From NCBI GenBank assembly GCA_004026145.2, contig CP034996.1, forward strand, positions 11,027,282-11,091,281: a stretch of 64,000 nt of DNA, written 5' to 3'. Positions within the stretch are counted from its first letter, which is position 1, and each line of letters begins with the position of its first letter. This stretch comes from Takifugu bimaculatus (Eukaryota > Chordata > Actinopteri > Tetraodontiformes > Tetraodontidae). The position numbers and the translations under genes are program-made. This document shows, piece by piece, positions 12,278 to 23,834 of the stretch. The notes beneath the pieces are model-generated. The model was not told where the DNA came from and searched no databases. It was given only the letters and a program-made list of their open reading frames with translations.

Positions 12278-12489
12278 TAGTGCACCTTTAATGTGGTTCG
12301 CCAACCACTTCCTTGGTCAAAAAAGAAGATATCTGAAACGACAATCGCTCAGTTTGTCCCCTCTCTGTACCCGTCGTTAGCCCCACGCCTCGCGGCCATC
12401 GCTCCACCTCCGTCTCTCCGGCTTTGTACCGAGCTGAATCCACGCCGCGGCCAACATCTACCAGACAGCGGGCTGCTAAACAATAAATA

Positions 12490-15400
12490 ATGGCTCTCCA
12501 CGTCCCAAAGGCTCCTGGCTTTGCCCAGATGTTGAAAGATGGTGCCAGGGTAACGCGAAATTAACGTGTTGATTGTTGATGTTCTGTAGTTTTAAGTGCG
12601 TTGTGAACCAAGCATGCTAGCTAACTTTAGCCGTGGCTCATTCGCAGTCATGTGGGAGAGTTCTAGAAGGTAGCGGCGACGCTCCCACTCACTTCCCCAG
12701 CCTCAGATTATAAACCAAAATGCAGTTTGTCTGTGTTTTCACTGCATTTAATCCTACACAATTACGTAAAACCTGCGGTACTAACTGTGGTCCCGGGAAG
12801 ACGCACCCATTAAGCTGTCACTGCGCATAATTTGTCGGCATGTCAGAGATGCTCCCGCTTAACTAGTTAATTCTGGTTGGCTTGCAAACTAGTTTTCTAT
12901 CTGTCGCACAAGCACATATTATTACAATACAGTGTTATTTTCTATTTCAGCACTATTCGGGGCTCGACGAGGCAGTGTTTCGTAACATCAGAGCCTGTAA
13001 GGAGCTTTCTCATACCACACGCACCGCCTATGGGCCAAATGGTAATTTCTCCCCTCCAGCAGTAATATAACATTGTTGTTGTGAGTCTTTGGCTCATGCA
13101 AAGCTGATATTATTGTTGGTTAAGGATCAATTTTGAAACCTTTGCTTTTTAGGCATGAACAAAATGGTCATCAACAACTTGGAGAAGCTGTTTGTCACGA
13201 ACGATGCCGCAACCATTCTCAGAGAGCTTGAGGTTGGGAATTATCTTTGGGATGGGGAATTGGCACTTGATTGAACTGGTTTGCAGTGAACGTGGTTACA
13301 CCTTTTCATTACAGGTACAGCACCCAGCTGCCAAAATGTTGGTGATGGCATCCCACATGCAAGAGCAGGAGGTTGGAGATGGTACAAACTTTGTGCTGGT
13401 CTTTGCTGGAGTTCTCCTTGAGGTGGCAGAAGAGCTCCTCAGAATGGGCCTTTCTGTGTCACAGGTTATTGAATTTGATATCTTGCCCTTTCAATGTTTG
13501 TGTGTTTTGCCTTATACATGTTGTGCTTTTTATTTTAATGGTCTACATTCTATTGAAAACAAAATTCCTTACCAAAATTACCAACTTTGCTGTCTGTGTT
13601 CTTTTCCTCTCACTCCAGTTGATAGAAGGCTATGAGAAGGCCTGCAAAAAGGCTCTGGAGATTCTACCAGATTGTGTCTGTTCCTCGGCCAAGAACCTCC
13701 ACGATGTCAAAGAGGCAGCGTCTTACATTCGTACAGCGGTGGCCAGTAAACAATATGGCAATGAAGACTTCCTGGCAGACCTCATCGCGGAGGCCTGTGG
13801 TGAGTTAATTCTGCAAATTGTTGGGGACATTCGGACTAGATTTAAAGAAATGATCCTTTTGTGCTATTGAAATTATTTCTCTTTCCTCAAAGTGTCCATT
13901 TTCCCGGACTCTGGCAGTTTCAACGTTGATAATGTCAGAGTTTGCAAAATATTGGTGAGAAGTTGTGGTTTTATCTCCATCAGTTTTGGCGGTGTGGTTT
14001 TTGTTCTCATCTAAATGGACCGGTCTGTTCAGGGTTGTGGGGTGACGGCATCATCCGTGCTGCATGGCATGGTCTTTAAGAAGGAGGTCGAGGGGGATGT
14101 CACATCAGTCAAAGATGCCAAGATCGTGGTCTTCTCCTGCCCCTTTGATTGTATGGTGACGGAGACCAAGGTAGTGAACCAATAATAGTGTTATCAAGTA
14201 GCAGACACTGATCTGTCTTAGCTGACCACAGGTCAAGCTAACCTTGTTGAGAGATTTCTGTTCAGCACATAACAGTACTGTCTTGTCTCACAGGGCACAG
14301 TTCTGATTAACAATGCGAAGGAACTCATGGATTTCAGTAAAGGAGAGGAGGTCATGATGGAGGCTCAGGTGAAGGCCATCAAGGATGCCGGCGCCAATGT
14401 GGTAGTAGCTGGCGGAAAAGTGGCCGACATGGCGCTGCACTATGCCAACAAATACCAGCTCATGGTGGTGAGGTAAGGGCTTTAGGAAGCTACAGTTTCT
14501 CACAATATAACCGTATGATAATTGTGGCATTATTGTCTTCATTTCTGTTATTAGGCTCAACTCTAAGTGGGACCTCAGGAGGTTGTGCAAGACGGTGCAA
14601 GCTGTGGCCCTGCCCCGGATGGTAAAGATGTTTGGTTCACATTTAGTAGTTAAGCCACGAGAATGAGGTCCTAAATTCAGACGACCTCTTTTCAAAGGGG
14701 GCTCCAACTCCAGAAGAGATGGGTCACTGTGATAGTGTGTATGTAACTGAAGTTGGGGACACGCAGGTGGTGGTTTTCAAACACGGTATAGTCTGCTGTT
14801 TTTCTTATATTATCGCACCTGATCTTTGTTGTTATGTTTAGCTTTAAAGGTGTATTCCCTTTAACAGATAAGGAAGACGGCGCCATCTCCACAGTGGTGA
14901 TCAGAGGCTCCACCGATAACCTGATGGATGACATTGAGAGGGCTGTGGATGATGGGGTCAACACCTTCAAGCTTTTGGTCAGGGTATGTCAACACAAGGA
15001 AAGATTATAACAAATATACATTGAGAATACTATATTTTGCCTCAAGGAGCAGGGTTTCCAATGTTATGCGTGCTTGTTCCCCAGGACAAGCGGCTGGTAC
15101 CTGGAGCAGGTGCCACAGAGATCGAACTGGCCAAGCAGCCTCACTTCCTACGGAGAGGTAGACGGCATTTACTGCACGCTCATCCCTGGTTCTGTGATTG
15201 CAGCATTTTCTCACCAAGGAGACAAACATGACCTTTTTTTTGTGTGACAGTCCTGCCCTGGTCTGGAGCAATATGCTATTAAGAAGTTTGCTGAGGCCTT
15301 TGAGGTGCTGCCACGTGCGCTTGCTGAGAACTCTGGTGTGAAGGCTACTGAGCTCATCTCTAAACTGTACGCCACACATCACGAGGGAAACAAAAACATG

Positions 15401-16445
15401 GGCTTCGATATCGAGGTGCGTACGAACTAGACGACACAGGCAAGAAGCAAATCAGGTAGTGTGAAGCTACTGTGCCTGGTTACATGGAACGCATTGATTG
15501 ACCTGTTGGTGACTGCCTTGCTTACAGGCTGAAGGACCGGCTGTGAGGGATGTCCTAGAATGTGGTATTCTGGAGCCTTACCTGGTCAAATACTGGGGCA
15601 TTAAACTGGCCTCTAACGCCGCCATTACAGTACTGAGAGTCGACCAGGTGTGTACACCAATACTTAAAGCACACTGCTGATCCACAACAGTGAACTCATT
15701 GGTTTAAAAACAAGAATGACACCCCAATTTGTTAAGATTTAAGTTAAAGCACTCAAGCACTCCACACCTAATGTTTGCAGGTCAAAGCTTCATCTTTGTT
15801 TGTACCTATGTTGTCTCCTTCATCATGAAAAGTCTGTCTCAGTAGCTGTTTTCCTCAGTCCAGCAGGTGAAGGGCCTCCCAATGATCCCCAGGTAGTTGA
15901 CTTTAGTGCGTGTACTTATTTGCAATGCAGATCATCATGGCTAAGCCTGCAGGGGGACCCAAGGCTCCCAAACAGAGGGGCCACTGGGACAAGGACAGTT
16001 GGGACGAGGAGCCCGATAAATTTGATACTCACCATTAAGGGGCGTTTATATGCACCCTCCATCAGTAGGTCCTGGAATGGGTTTTGACTCACTCGTTTGT
16101 TCTCACTCACTCACTCACTCGCTCACAGGACTGTATAAAGGATCGTCTTCACAACTAACACTGGGTGTGATAAACAGCTGTGCAAAAGTGTTCATGCCTC
16201 CTGATTTTAGAATGCCTCTCACTGCCAAACACCTGGAGTTTGAATATGGTGGTTTTTAGCTTGCTGCATGCAGTTTCAGGTGTGGTTGAATCACCGGAGC
16301 CGCAGTGCTGCGTCCTCTGCTCACATCGGCATTTTCAGTGCAGCTCAGCAATGCCTTTGGCTTTTTCTTTCAGATCATCATGGCCAGACCAGCAGGGGGA
16401 CCCAAACCTCCCCAGGGCAAGAAGGACTTTGATGAAGACGACTGA
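12490..16445 (+). CDS. cct8: CCT8: T-complex protein 1 subunit theta (chaperonin), with two alternative last exons
   Basis: Exons: 12490-12549, 12951-13041, 13153-13232, 13315-13464, 13619-13799, 13893-13954, 14033-14170, 14294-14472, 14555-14621, 14698-14785, 14868-14983, 15085-15157, 15251-15415 and 15528-15647, then 15931-16038 or 16374-16445. CCT8 is one of eight subunits of the cytosolic TRiC chaperonin ring, which folds actin, tubulin and other proteins with ATP. The N-terminus MALHVPKAPGFAQMLKDGAR, the ATP-site motif GDGTN, and AKNL, SIFPDSGSFNVDN and DNLMDDIERAVDDGVNTFK are diagnostic. Both last exons begin IIMA[KR]PAGGPK in the same phase: the first ends EPDKFDTHH, the second KKDFDEDD, the usual type. 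Exon 12 has one extra C at 15139-15140 that shifts the frame between ELAKQ and TSYGE. Everything else is intact, so an assembly error is likeliest. Confidence 0.95.
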
Positions 16446-16634
16446 GGCTGATGCTTGTCCGGCTGCTGTTCCTTTAACCCCGAACACGCTCACGTGGATT
16501 TGCAAAAGATTTTCTACTTGTTTATTTAAAGCGCAACAGTTTGGTTTTTTTTTGTAGCAACAGCCACCAGTTGGCTGTCCAACTATGTGGAAACTTATGG
16601 ATGGCACTGTTTGCTTTTTACGTTCTTGGTCCCA

Positions 16635-16640
16635 AATAAA
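16635..16640 (+). promoter_or_regulatory. Polyadenylation signal, cct8
   Basis: AATAAA 190 bases after the downstream cct8 stop. No AATAAA lies between the two alternative last exons, so both isoforms may share this 3' end. Confidence 0.7.
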
Positions 16641-16836
16641 AGGCTCTTGCTGTCATATGTCTCTGTTTTCTGCTATAATTCTCTCTTTAACGCAGTGTTA
16701 GGTTTATTTTTCTGGTTTCTGTAACAAACATGTTTAGTTATATTGAAGCATCAGTGATAATGCGTGCACTGGGTTGTTTTTAGAACAGCATTTACAATCT
16801 ATAACCGCCAGTGATGGCTGCGGAGCCGAGTCGATG

Positions 16837-16850
16837 CCAGCAGGGGGCGC
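16837..16850 (+). promoter_or_regulatory. CTCF-like motif between cct8 and rskr
   Basis: CCAGCAGGGGGCGC is a full match to the CTCF core consensus CCASYAGRKGGCRS. It lies in the 430-base gap between the cct8 poly(A) signal and the rskr start codon. Confidence 0.6.
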
Positions 16851-17077
16851 TGCAGCATCATTGGATGGCGCGGCCGTGGGCGGATTTGCACTGACGTTGC
16901 CCACACTCGGGATTAAGTGTGTTATATGTCGCCATATCGTGCTGGATGGTTCGCTCGACTTCTGATAGAGGTTTCCAGTCTCTCCTTCCGGCAGTTCGAC
17001 GCGTCCTGGGCGCTGCTGATGGGAGTGCGGACGGTGGCGCGCCTGGATGAGGACGCTGCCGAGGTCCTGCCACACTG

Positions 17078-19752
17078 ATGGGGGCCGACGGCAGTAAAAC
17101 CAGAACGGTGAGTATAGTTTTCAGGAGGTGTGACTCGCTGTGGGGGGCTTCCTCCGCTCCATGGGATGTTTTCACTTGAATTACAGGATTGTAGGCTTGT
17201 AACGCTCCTTGACGTTTAATTCTTACTCCAACCCAAAATATCTTCCTTCTAAACTATCACTGAACTTGACACGTTACATCACACGCATTTGTGTTTAATA
17301 CCGAATGCTCTGGCTAGCGTGACACATTTTTGTGTCCGAATAAACTAACAGATCTGTTTCCACGGCTGATGTCACAATGATGGCGATTATCTGCTGTGAC
17401 TGACCAAAGATGTGTCCCTTCCTTTGCCTCACACGATAACAACATCCTGCACGGTTGATTACACTCATCTTGCACCACACTGCTCCAGATCCCAAGGGGG
17501 GGGGGGGGGGGGGGGGGGGGTCTGTGACCGAGTTACTGCAGAAACCAATTACTTCCCGTTAAAATACTCAAATTCGTACTGGAGGGGGCCTCCATATTTA
17601 TTTTGTAAAATCATAAACTTCCATCACAAGAAATCTTCCTATCATTGTGTAAATAAAAGTTTGGGGTTTTATTTTTATACTTGCATGCCATTAAATATTG
17701 AGAAATACATTTCTGGGAAAATCAGGGGAAAATGGTGCAAAGCGCGCTGACGCAAACTGAATAATTCAGCGTTTTTCATGTACACAATCTGTGCAGTTGC
17801 TGAAAGGAGCGACAGACTTTCAATCATATCTGAAACGGTGTCTGCGGTCAATATGGAGCAACCTTAAGGCATGTTTAGCTTGGCTAAACAGGGAAACACA
17901 CATTTAAGAGCACTATCAGAGGGGAAGGTTGCTTTGACCTGCAGCACGACTAGGTCGATAAAAGTCGAGACTTGGTCCTCGAATAAAAACCCCTAATTTC
18001 ACTAACAGTGCCGGTGAGACTTGGAGCTGGTCGAAGCACAACTGTGGGGTCTTTGACCTTTGTCTCAAGACTTTTCAGAAAATATTCAGATGTTTCAGAA
18101 GCCTCTTTAAGTGTTCTGCTCTTCCCTGTCCCCCCTACAGAGGTCTGAGGGTGAGGACTCATCTGGGTGGCGTGGGTTCTTCTCCAGCATGGGTCTGTCC
18201 ATCCCAGCGACCCTCTGTCGTCTCGCCCCGCCCGGTTTGCATCTGAACCAGCGTCGAATGCTCCGAGGCAAGGCCCCAGACATCCCTGAGCACGTGTTGA
18301 GGTTGGCAGGGGTCGGCCCAGACAAGCTGAGAGCGGAATGGAGCTTTCCTGCTTTCATCGCCATGTTCCTGCCCGAATTCCCCCACAAAGTTGTGCCTGG
18401 GCACGAGCACTTTCAGGTGAAACTCGCCCTCAAACACAGAACTGAGAGACATGTGCATGTGAGAGACACTCACATCACTGACATGTTTTGTTTTTGTTCC
18501 CCTCTGTGACTTACTACCTTTATGTCTCTTCTGTTTTCCAAAACCTTCCAGGTGTTGAGTTACATCGCCAAAGGTTCATTTGGACCCATACTGAAAGTGA
18601 AAGACAAGGCCAGACAGAAAACATATGCTGTCAAAGTCAGTCTTCAGTTTCTAAACACAATCATTTTTATTGTTACTACAGCTTCCTAATTTGTGTGATT
18701 CAACAGGTTATTCCTAAAGCGGAGATTTTAAGGCTCGGGGTGTTGGAGCAGTCAAAAGAAGAAGTTATTATCCAGGTTAGTAATGAGAACTGGTCTTTCA
18801 AAATCTTTATCAATAAAAAAAAAAAGTCCTGAAAGATGTTGAGATATTAAAGATTTAGTCCTGTAAGATTTGGTGGAAGCGTCAAAAATCTCTCACGTGA
18901 CTCTTACTCTTTGGAACAGAATTGGACACTTTTCCAACTTACTTAAAATAAAAATCACTTTGTATGTCCTGTTCAACTCAGTTAAATGTACTTTGTACTA
19001 TAGTAAATAGAATGTATATTCATTACCTGGCGCTAGTGTAGTTTGTATGTAAATCCAGGCCTTCCTCAGATGTGGGTGATACAGAGGTAATCCTGTACTT
19101 TTATCACATTTATTCATCCTTCATGTATTCCATCATGAGGTCTCTTTGTTGGCTCTCAGTGTTTGGAAATCTTATGTTTCATGATCTAGAAGTGACGTTG
19201 TGTCTCTTGTTTGAGTTAGTGAGAAGTTTTGGACATGTCTTTGGCCCAAACGGAGATTTTACAGGTTGATTTTGGACCTTTGTCCACAGCGTCAGGTTCA
19301 TCATCCATTTGTCCATGACCTCCAGGACTGCTGGCAGACTCAGCGGCACATCTACATTAGTGAGTCAGCCAGAGACTAGTGACCCACCAACCCAGAACCA
19401 CTGTCCAGAACCCTTGCACTCCACTCTCACCTCAGCACCAGTAGCGTTACCCAGGGTGTACCCGCAAACCTCTACCCAACACCAAGAATAGAATGAAACG
19501 GACACAAATTGCTCAATTTATTCTCAGCGCTTTGTATTGTAACCCCAGCAGTTCTCGTACAGCCCTGCATCCTCAGCCTGCCGGTGTTTGTGTGTGTCCT
19601 GTACATGCCCCCCCCCAGAGTGGTTAACCTTTCCCTCAAATCAACTAGTGACCCAAAAAAAGTGTGACCCAGTTTGTTTGTGTTTCCCCACCCCCTCTGA
19701 GTGGAGTGTAGTCGCCCGAGGACCAGATGTTGAACCCAGTTTGTGCTCATGG

Positions 19753-19786
<34 letters not shown>

Positions 19787-21829
19787 GCATGCGGAAGAGA
19801 CGCCGCCGATGTGCAAAACAGAGACTCATCAGTTGAATCGTCAGACATACTGCACGTGTAGGATAGAGGGCATATCTACAGAAATCAGGGTGCAAAAGTT
19901 AAACAGCAGATTAAGAATTCAAACTGTGTCTCTCCATATATACATCATTCACCCCCCGAGTTGGACCATCACCTTTCCAAACTCAGGAGTTTGGTTTGCA
20001 GCTCCGGACTGGCACCTCTCGGTCGCAGCCCCCTGCTTTAGTTGGTGTTGCACACCCCACTACCCCCGCCTACACCCTGCACCTGCACGCCAGGTCCCGT
20101 TTTAATGGGGATTTAATGCCTCTGCTCCCACAGTGTGCGACTACTGCAGCACCGGAGACTTGTACACCTACTGGCAGATGATTGGCCAGTTTACTGAGGA
20201 CACGGTGCGAGTGTTTGCAGCAGAGTTGGGTTGTGCTCTCGGTGCGTATGATGCTTAATGCAAACTGTACGTGTGCGTCAAATCTATCACTCACACAAAT
20301 GACGCACATCCTATTTTTCATGTTTTTTTTGTTTTTTTTTTAAAGGATTTCTACATGATTTTGGCATCATCCACCGGGATGTTAAGGTAACAGTGACAGG
20401 AAGTTAGCTGGAGGGGGCCAAATACCCAGAATATTGTACAGATGTACAAAAAATAGCCCCTTTGCTTTTTAGAAAATATTTTGTAAACCTCTGAATTGCA
20501 ATTTGTTTGTAGATGGAGAATATTCTTCTGACTGACAACGGTGAGTAAGGACAGAGTCCAGGAGAACCTCCCAGAGAACATATTGTGAATGTTTGAACAC
20601 CGTTGACAGAGAATAGCCTCTATATTACAATTATTTGATGAGATTTATGCAGATTTGATTATCAGGTTGTTGGGTTTTTTTTAAAAAGAGAGAGAGATAA
20701 CGCTGTAAAAATGGTCTGCTCTAGGACACCTACGTCTAGCAGACTTTGGTTTGTCCCGTCGCCTGGAGAGGGGAGGTCGAGCTTTCACCATCTGTGGAAC
20801 CATCCAGTATATGGGTGAGATGTCACAACACCACCTCCATTCTTATTTACACGTGAAGTGAATCTGTTGTTCTTGGACGTTATTAAATGAGTGTTGGTGG
20901 GGGGGACATCCTGTGCAGTGAGCATGCTCCCTTTGTTCTGCAGCCCCAGAGGTGCTGAGCGGTGGACCATACAACCATGCAGCTGATTGGTGGTCACTGG
21001 GAATTCTGCTTTTTTCATTGGTCACTGGCAAAGTGAGGTCTTTACTCCTGTTGTCATGACACACTGTTTCTTTTAAATCTGTTTGGAGGGTTTTTTCAAA
21101 GCTATTTATAATGCAGCAGAAGATAAAGCTGAACTAATTATCGCTGAAACATTCTAATAATTACTTAATGATGATGTTTGTCATAGTGACAATTCATTTT
21201 TTGCAGTTCCCTATGCCTCCAGAGTCTGACCACTGCAGTATGCTCAGAAAAGTGAGGAGTTTTCCCTATGAAATGCCCCTTAGTTTCAGCCCGCCGCTGG
21301 CATTGCTAATAACTGAGGTAATCACAGGAAATGTAAACTGCAGCCAGATTTTCTGCCTTTATTTTAGCTACAAACTGGTTTGATCGACACCTCTTGCTTT
21401 CTAGCTTCTGTGCAAGAGTCCCTCCCGCCGCCTCAGGACCCTCGAGCGCTTCAAACGCCAAACCTTCTTCTTTGGGATGACATTTGACCTCACCCTGCTA
21501 CAGCGCCAGCCTGTGGAGGTAACTGATGTTGTGATCATTCCCTACACGTTCCATGGAATCCCACATATGTAGAGATGTTTTCCTCTCCTCAGGTGATTCT
21601 CGAGCTAAGAGAGAGACCCGATCGGGCCGCCAAAGCCCGGCGAGGCTTCACTCTGTCCCTGCAGCCTCTCAAGGGCTTCGACTACGACTCTTTCCTCAGC
21701 CCACCTGCCACCCCCGAGACGCTCCTGGAGGCTGGAGCCCACATTCACAGCGCTGCACCACTGCCCGGCCCAGCACTCCCCCTGCAGCCTGCTCAGGACA
21801 AAGGCCAACGCTGGGAAGTGTTTGTCTGA
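17078..21829 (+). CDS. rskr: RSKR (SGK494): ribosomal protein S6 kinase-related serine/threonine kinase
   Basis: Thirteen exons: 17078-17107, 18141-18416, 18552-18635, 18707-18775, 19290-19359, 20134-20241, 20346-20386, 20513-20540, 20725-20814, 20944-21032, 21207-21317, 21405-21518 and 21593-21829. They give an intact 448-residue protein. Kinase landmarks are the glycine loop AKGSFGPIL, catalytic lysine in YAVKVIPK, HRDVKMEN, ADFGLSR and APEVLSGGPYNHAADWWSLG. The last block and the CDYCSTGDLY segment match human SGK494. The sequence is AGC-kinase-like and all catalytic residues are present; substrates are little known. The first 30-base exon encodes only MGADGSKTRT. Its Gly2/Ser6 fits N-myristoylation and the human protein also starts MGA, so membrane anchoring is plausible but inferred. 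Human RSKR neighbours ALDOC, as here. Confidence 0.92.
17496..17520. repeat. Poly-G run (25 G) in rskr intron 1
   Basis: Uninterrupted G homopolymer on the coding strand. It is G-quadruplex prone, and its length is probably unreliable in the assembly. Confidence 0.9.
19756..19785. repeat. (CA)n microsatellite in rskr intron 5
   Basis: Uninterrupted CA dinucleotide array. Confidence 0.9.
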
Positions 21830-23658
21830 CAGAGCTTCTTGTTACTGACCCTCTAAAGATGTATCAGCCTGCTGTACAAGTGTTGCTACACACTGGACCT
21901 GTAGTTTTGCTATGAGGAGTTTATGTGGCAATCCCCACTTCGCTACAAATACTGGGATGATTTGAAGATTTTGTGTTCCACTGGAAGCATGTTATCGTTA
22001 CTTGTTTGCCTTTTTCCAAAGAGCACCTTTTCAGGCATATTGTGTTTGCTCCAACATTGCAGAAGGAACATTGCAGCACCTTCTGTTTGTCCCCGATGGC
22101 CAATCACTGCTTCCTGTTCGTACTTGCAGCAGTCGCTCTTCATCAGTTATTATTTGATCTTTTCTATTTCAGCTGTTCTCCTGTTTAATATTTGGATACA
22201 TCATAACCTTTCCCAGACTTGACCTTTTCTCCCTGATTTATGGCAGCAGAAACATTCCCTACTCCATTCCCTAATCACCAGTGTCTTTTGACTGACTTTT
22301 TTACCTGTGACTCAGGGAGGCAAAATCACGAAGTTGACACCAAGGTGTCCTGATCTGAGCTGGTGCATGTTTGATAGATTTTTGCTGCCTGGCCAGTAAT
22401 CACACCTTCATCAGATCATCATATTATGGTGTATTTTATAATATATGACCTTGTGTTGTATCCTGATTGCCTCACATTTCATCCTGATCTTCCTTATATG
22501 TCACATAAAAAATGATTTCCAAACATTTATAAAAAAAACTTTTATGAATATTTTGAATGATTTTAGATGTTATGTTACAATGTATTTTTGTAATTACCTT
22601 GTCGCACAGAGGGAATATTAAACACCTACTGTACAGTGACCTGGATGTTTGTCTTTATGAAATGTGAAAGGAGCAATGAAATTTTTTATATATATCAGTA
22701 GGGCTCTAGAAAATAATGCTTCCATCGCCCATCCAAACATTTTTGTACCCATTCTGCACAATATCGAGCACTGTACATTCACTCTGGGTACTGTGCAGAC
22801 TTCATTTCATTTCATTTTTTAGTGTTCAAACCTTTACGAGCAAATGCACATTTATGAAACACAATTCAATCATGAGAAATATGTTTGTTCACTATTAGGT
22901 TATTCAAATATACAGATGTGAATGATCAACATTTGAATAAGATGTAATCCAGCATTAGAAACTGAAATCATTTTATATTAATAACAGTAATGACCAAAAT
23001 AATATATATATTTTTTCATGATGCTATTTCTGGTTTTCCTTGATTGAAGGATCTATCAGAACCTCCAGGGACAGAAGACAACTGCTCTTTAGGAAAGCAA
23101 TTTTTAAAAGGTGTTTAAACTGGGTGAAATGAATTGTTACACATTTCTAGCTCTTGTCTTTGCAACCTATAAGTTACCTTATAGGGAAATCATGCAACCT
23201 TTTATGAGTCTATTCCTGTTACTAAAATAATAAATAAAACCTGAATTTCCCTCAAGGATCAATAAGGCACTTGGCTGAGATTGGCTGTATGACCTATTCA
23301 CTCCCATAAAGACTTCAAATAATATATGATTACTTTTACTGTATGTTGTTTTTCTTAATATTACTTTGTGTTCTCAAGAAAATTACAATAGACACTATAA
23401 GTATAAGCGTATATGTTTAATTCATAGTGGGAAAAAAAAAGATTTTGATTGGACTGATTTTAAAAAAAAAATCTACATTATTTCATTTATCAAACCCTGT
23501 TGGTCCCAAACTGAGGCAACCGGAGGAGTATGTTTTCTAAGATTTTGCTGATTTGACGCAGAGAAAATTAAATCTGTCAGATGATGTCGACGTTTGTACA
23601 TCCACAAACATGCAGACTCATTCTGGTTACTGCAACTCTATGGGCGAAGGGGCTGCTC
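21830..23658. other. rskr 3' UTR and rskr-aldoc intergenic
   Basis: AT-rich, no second gene visible. ATTAAA at 22617-22622 is a plausible rskr poly(A) signal. AATAAA copies near 23230 are alternatives. Confidence 0.55.
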
Positions 23659-23720
23659 TGCGCATGCGCGTCCTCTCATCACCATCAGTCACGTGACGCC
23701 GCGACTAAGCTCCGCCCCCG
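23659..23720 (+). promoter_or_regulatory. Probable aldoc promoter: NRF1, E-box/CLEAR and GC box
   Basis: TGCGCATGCGCG (NRF1 consensus) lies at 23659-23670. The palindrome GTCACGTGAC (USF/MiT-TFE E-box, CLEAR type) lies at 23688-23697, and an Sp1-type GC box (TCCGCCCCCG) at 23711-23720. The cluster is just upstream of a strong splice donor. Factor binding is inferred. Confidence 0.6.
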
Positions 23721-23761
23721 GCTCTGGGCTTTAGTAAAGGGTCACGTTGCGCTGCAGCACT

Positions 23762-23834
23762 GAACCAGGAGACACCTACGCATCCTCGACACCGAACAAA
23801 CCTGCTCTGTACGCTCCCAGAGAACCATTAGCAG
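23762..23834 (+). other. Probable noncoding first exon of aldoc
   Basis: The exon ends at the consensus donor GCAG|GTAAGA (23834/23835). The first coding exon begins with an acceptor CTTCCAG at 26750-26756, followed by a Kozak CCACCATG. A noncoding first exon and long first intron are usual for vertebrate aldolase genes. The left limit is a guess from the promoter motifs. Confidence 0.5.
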
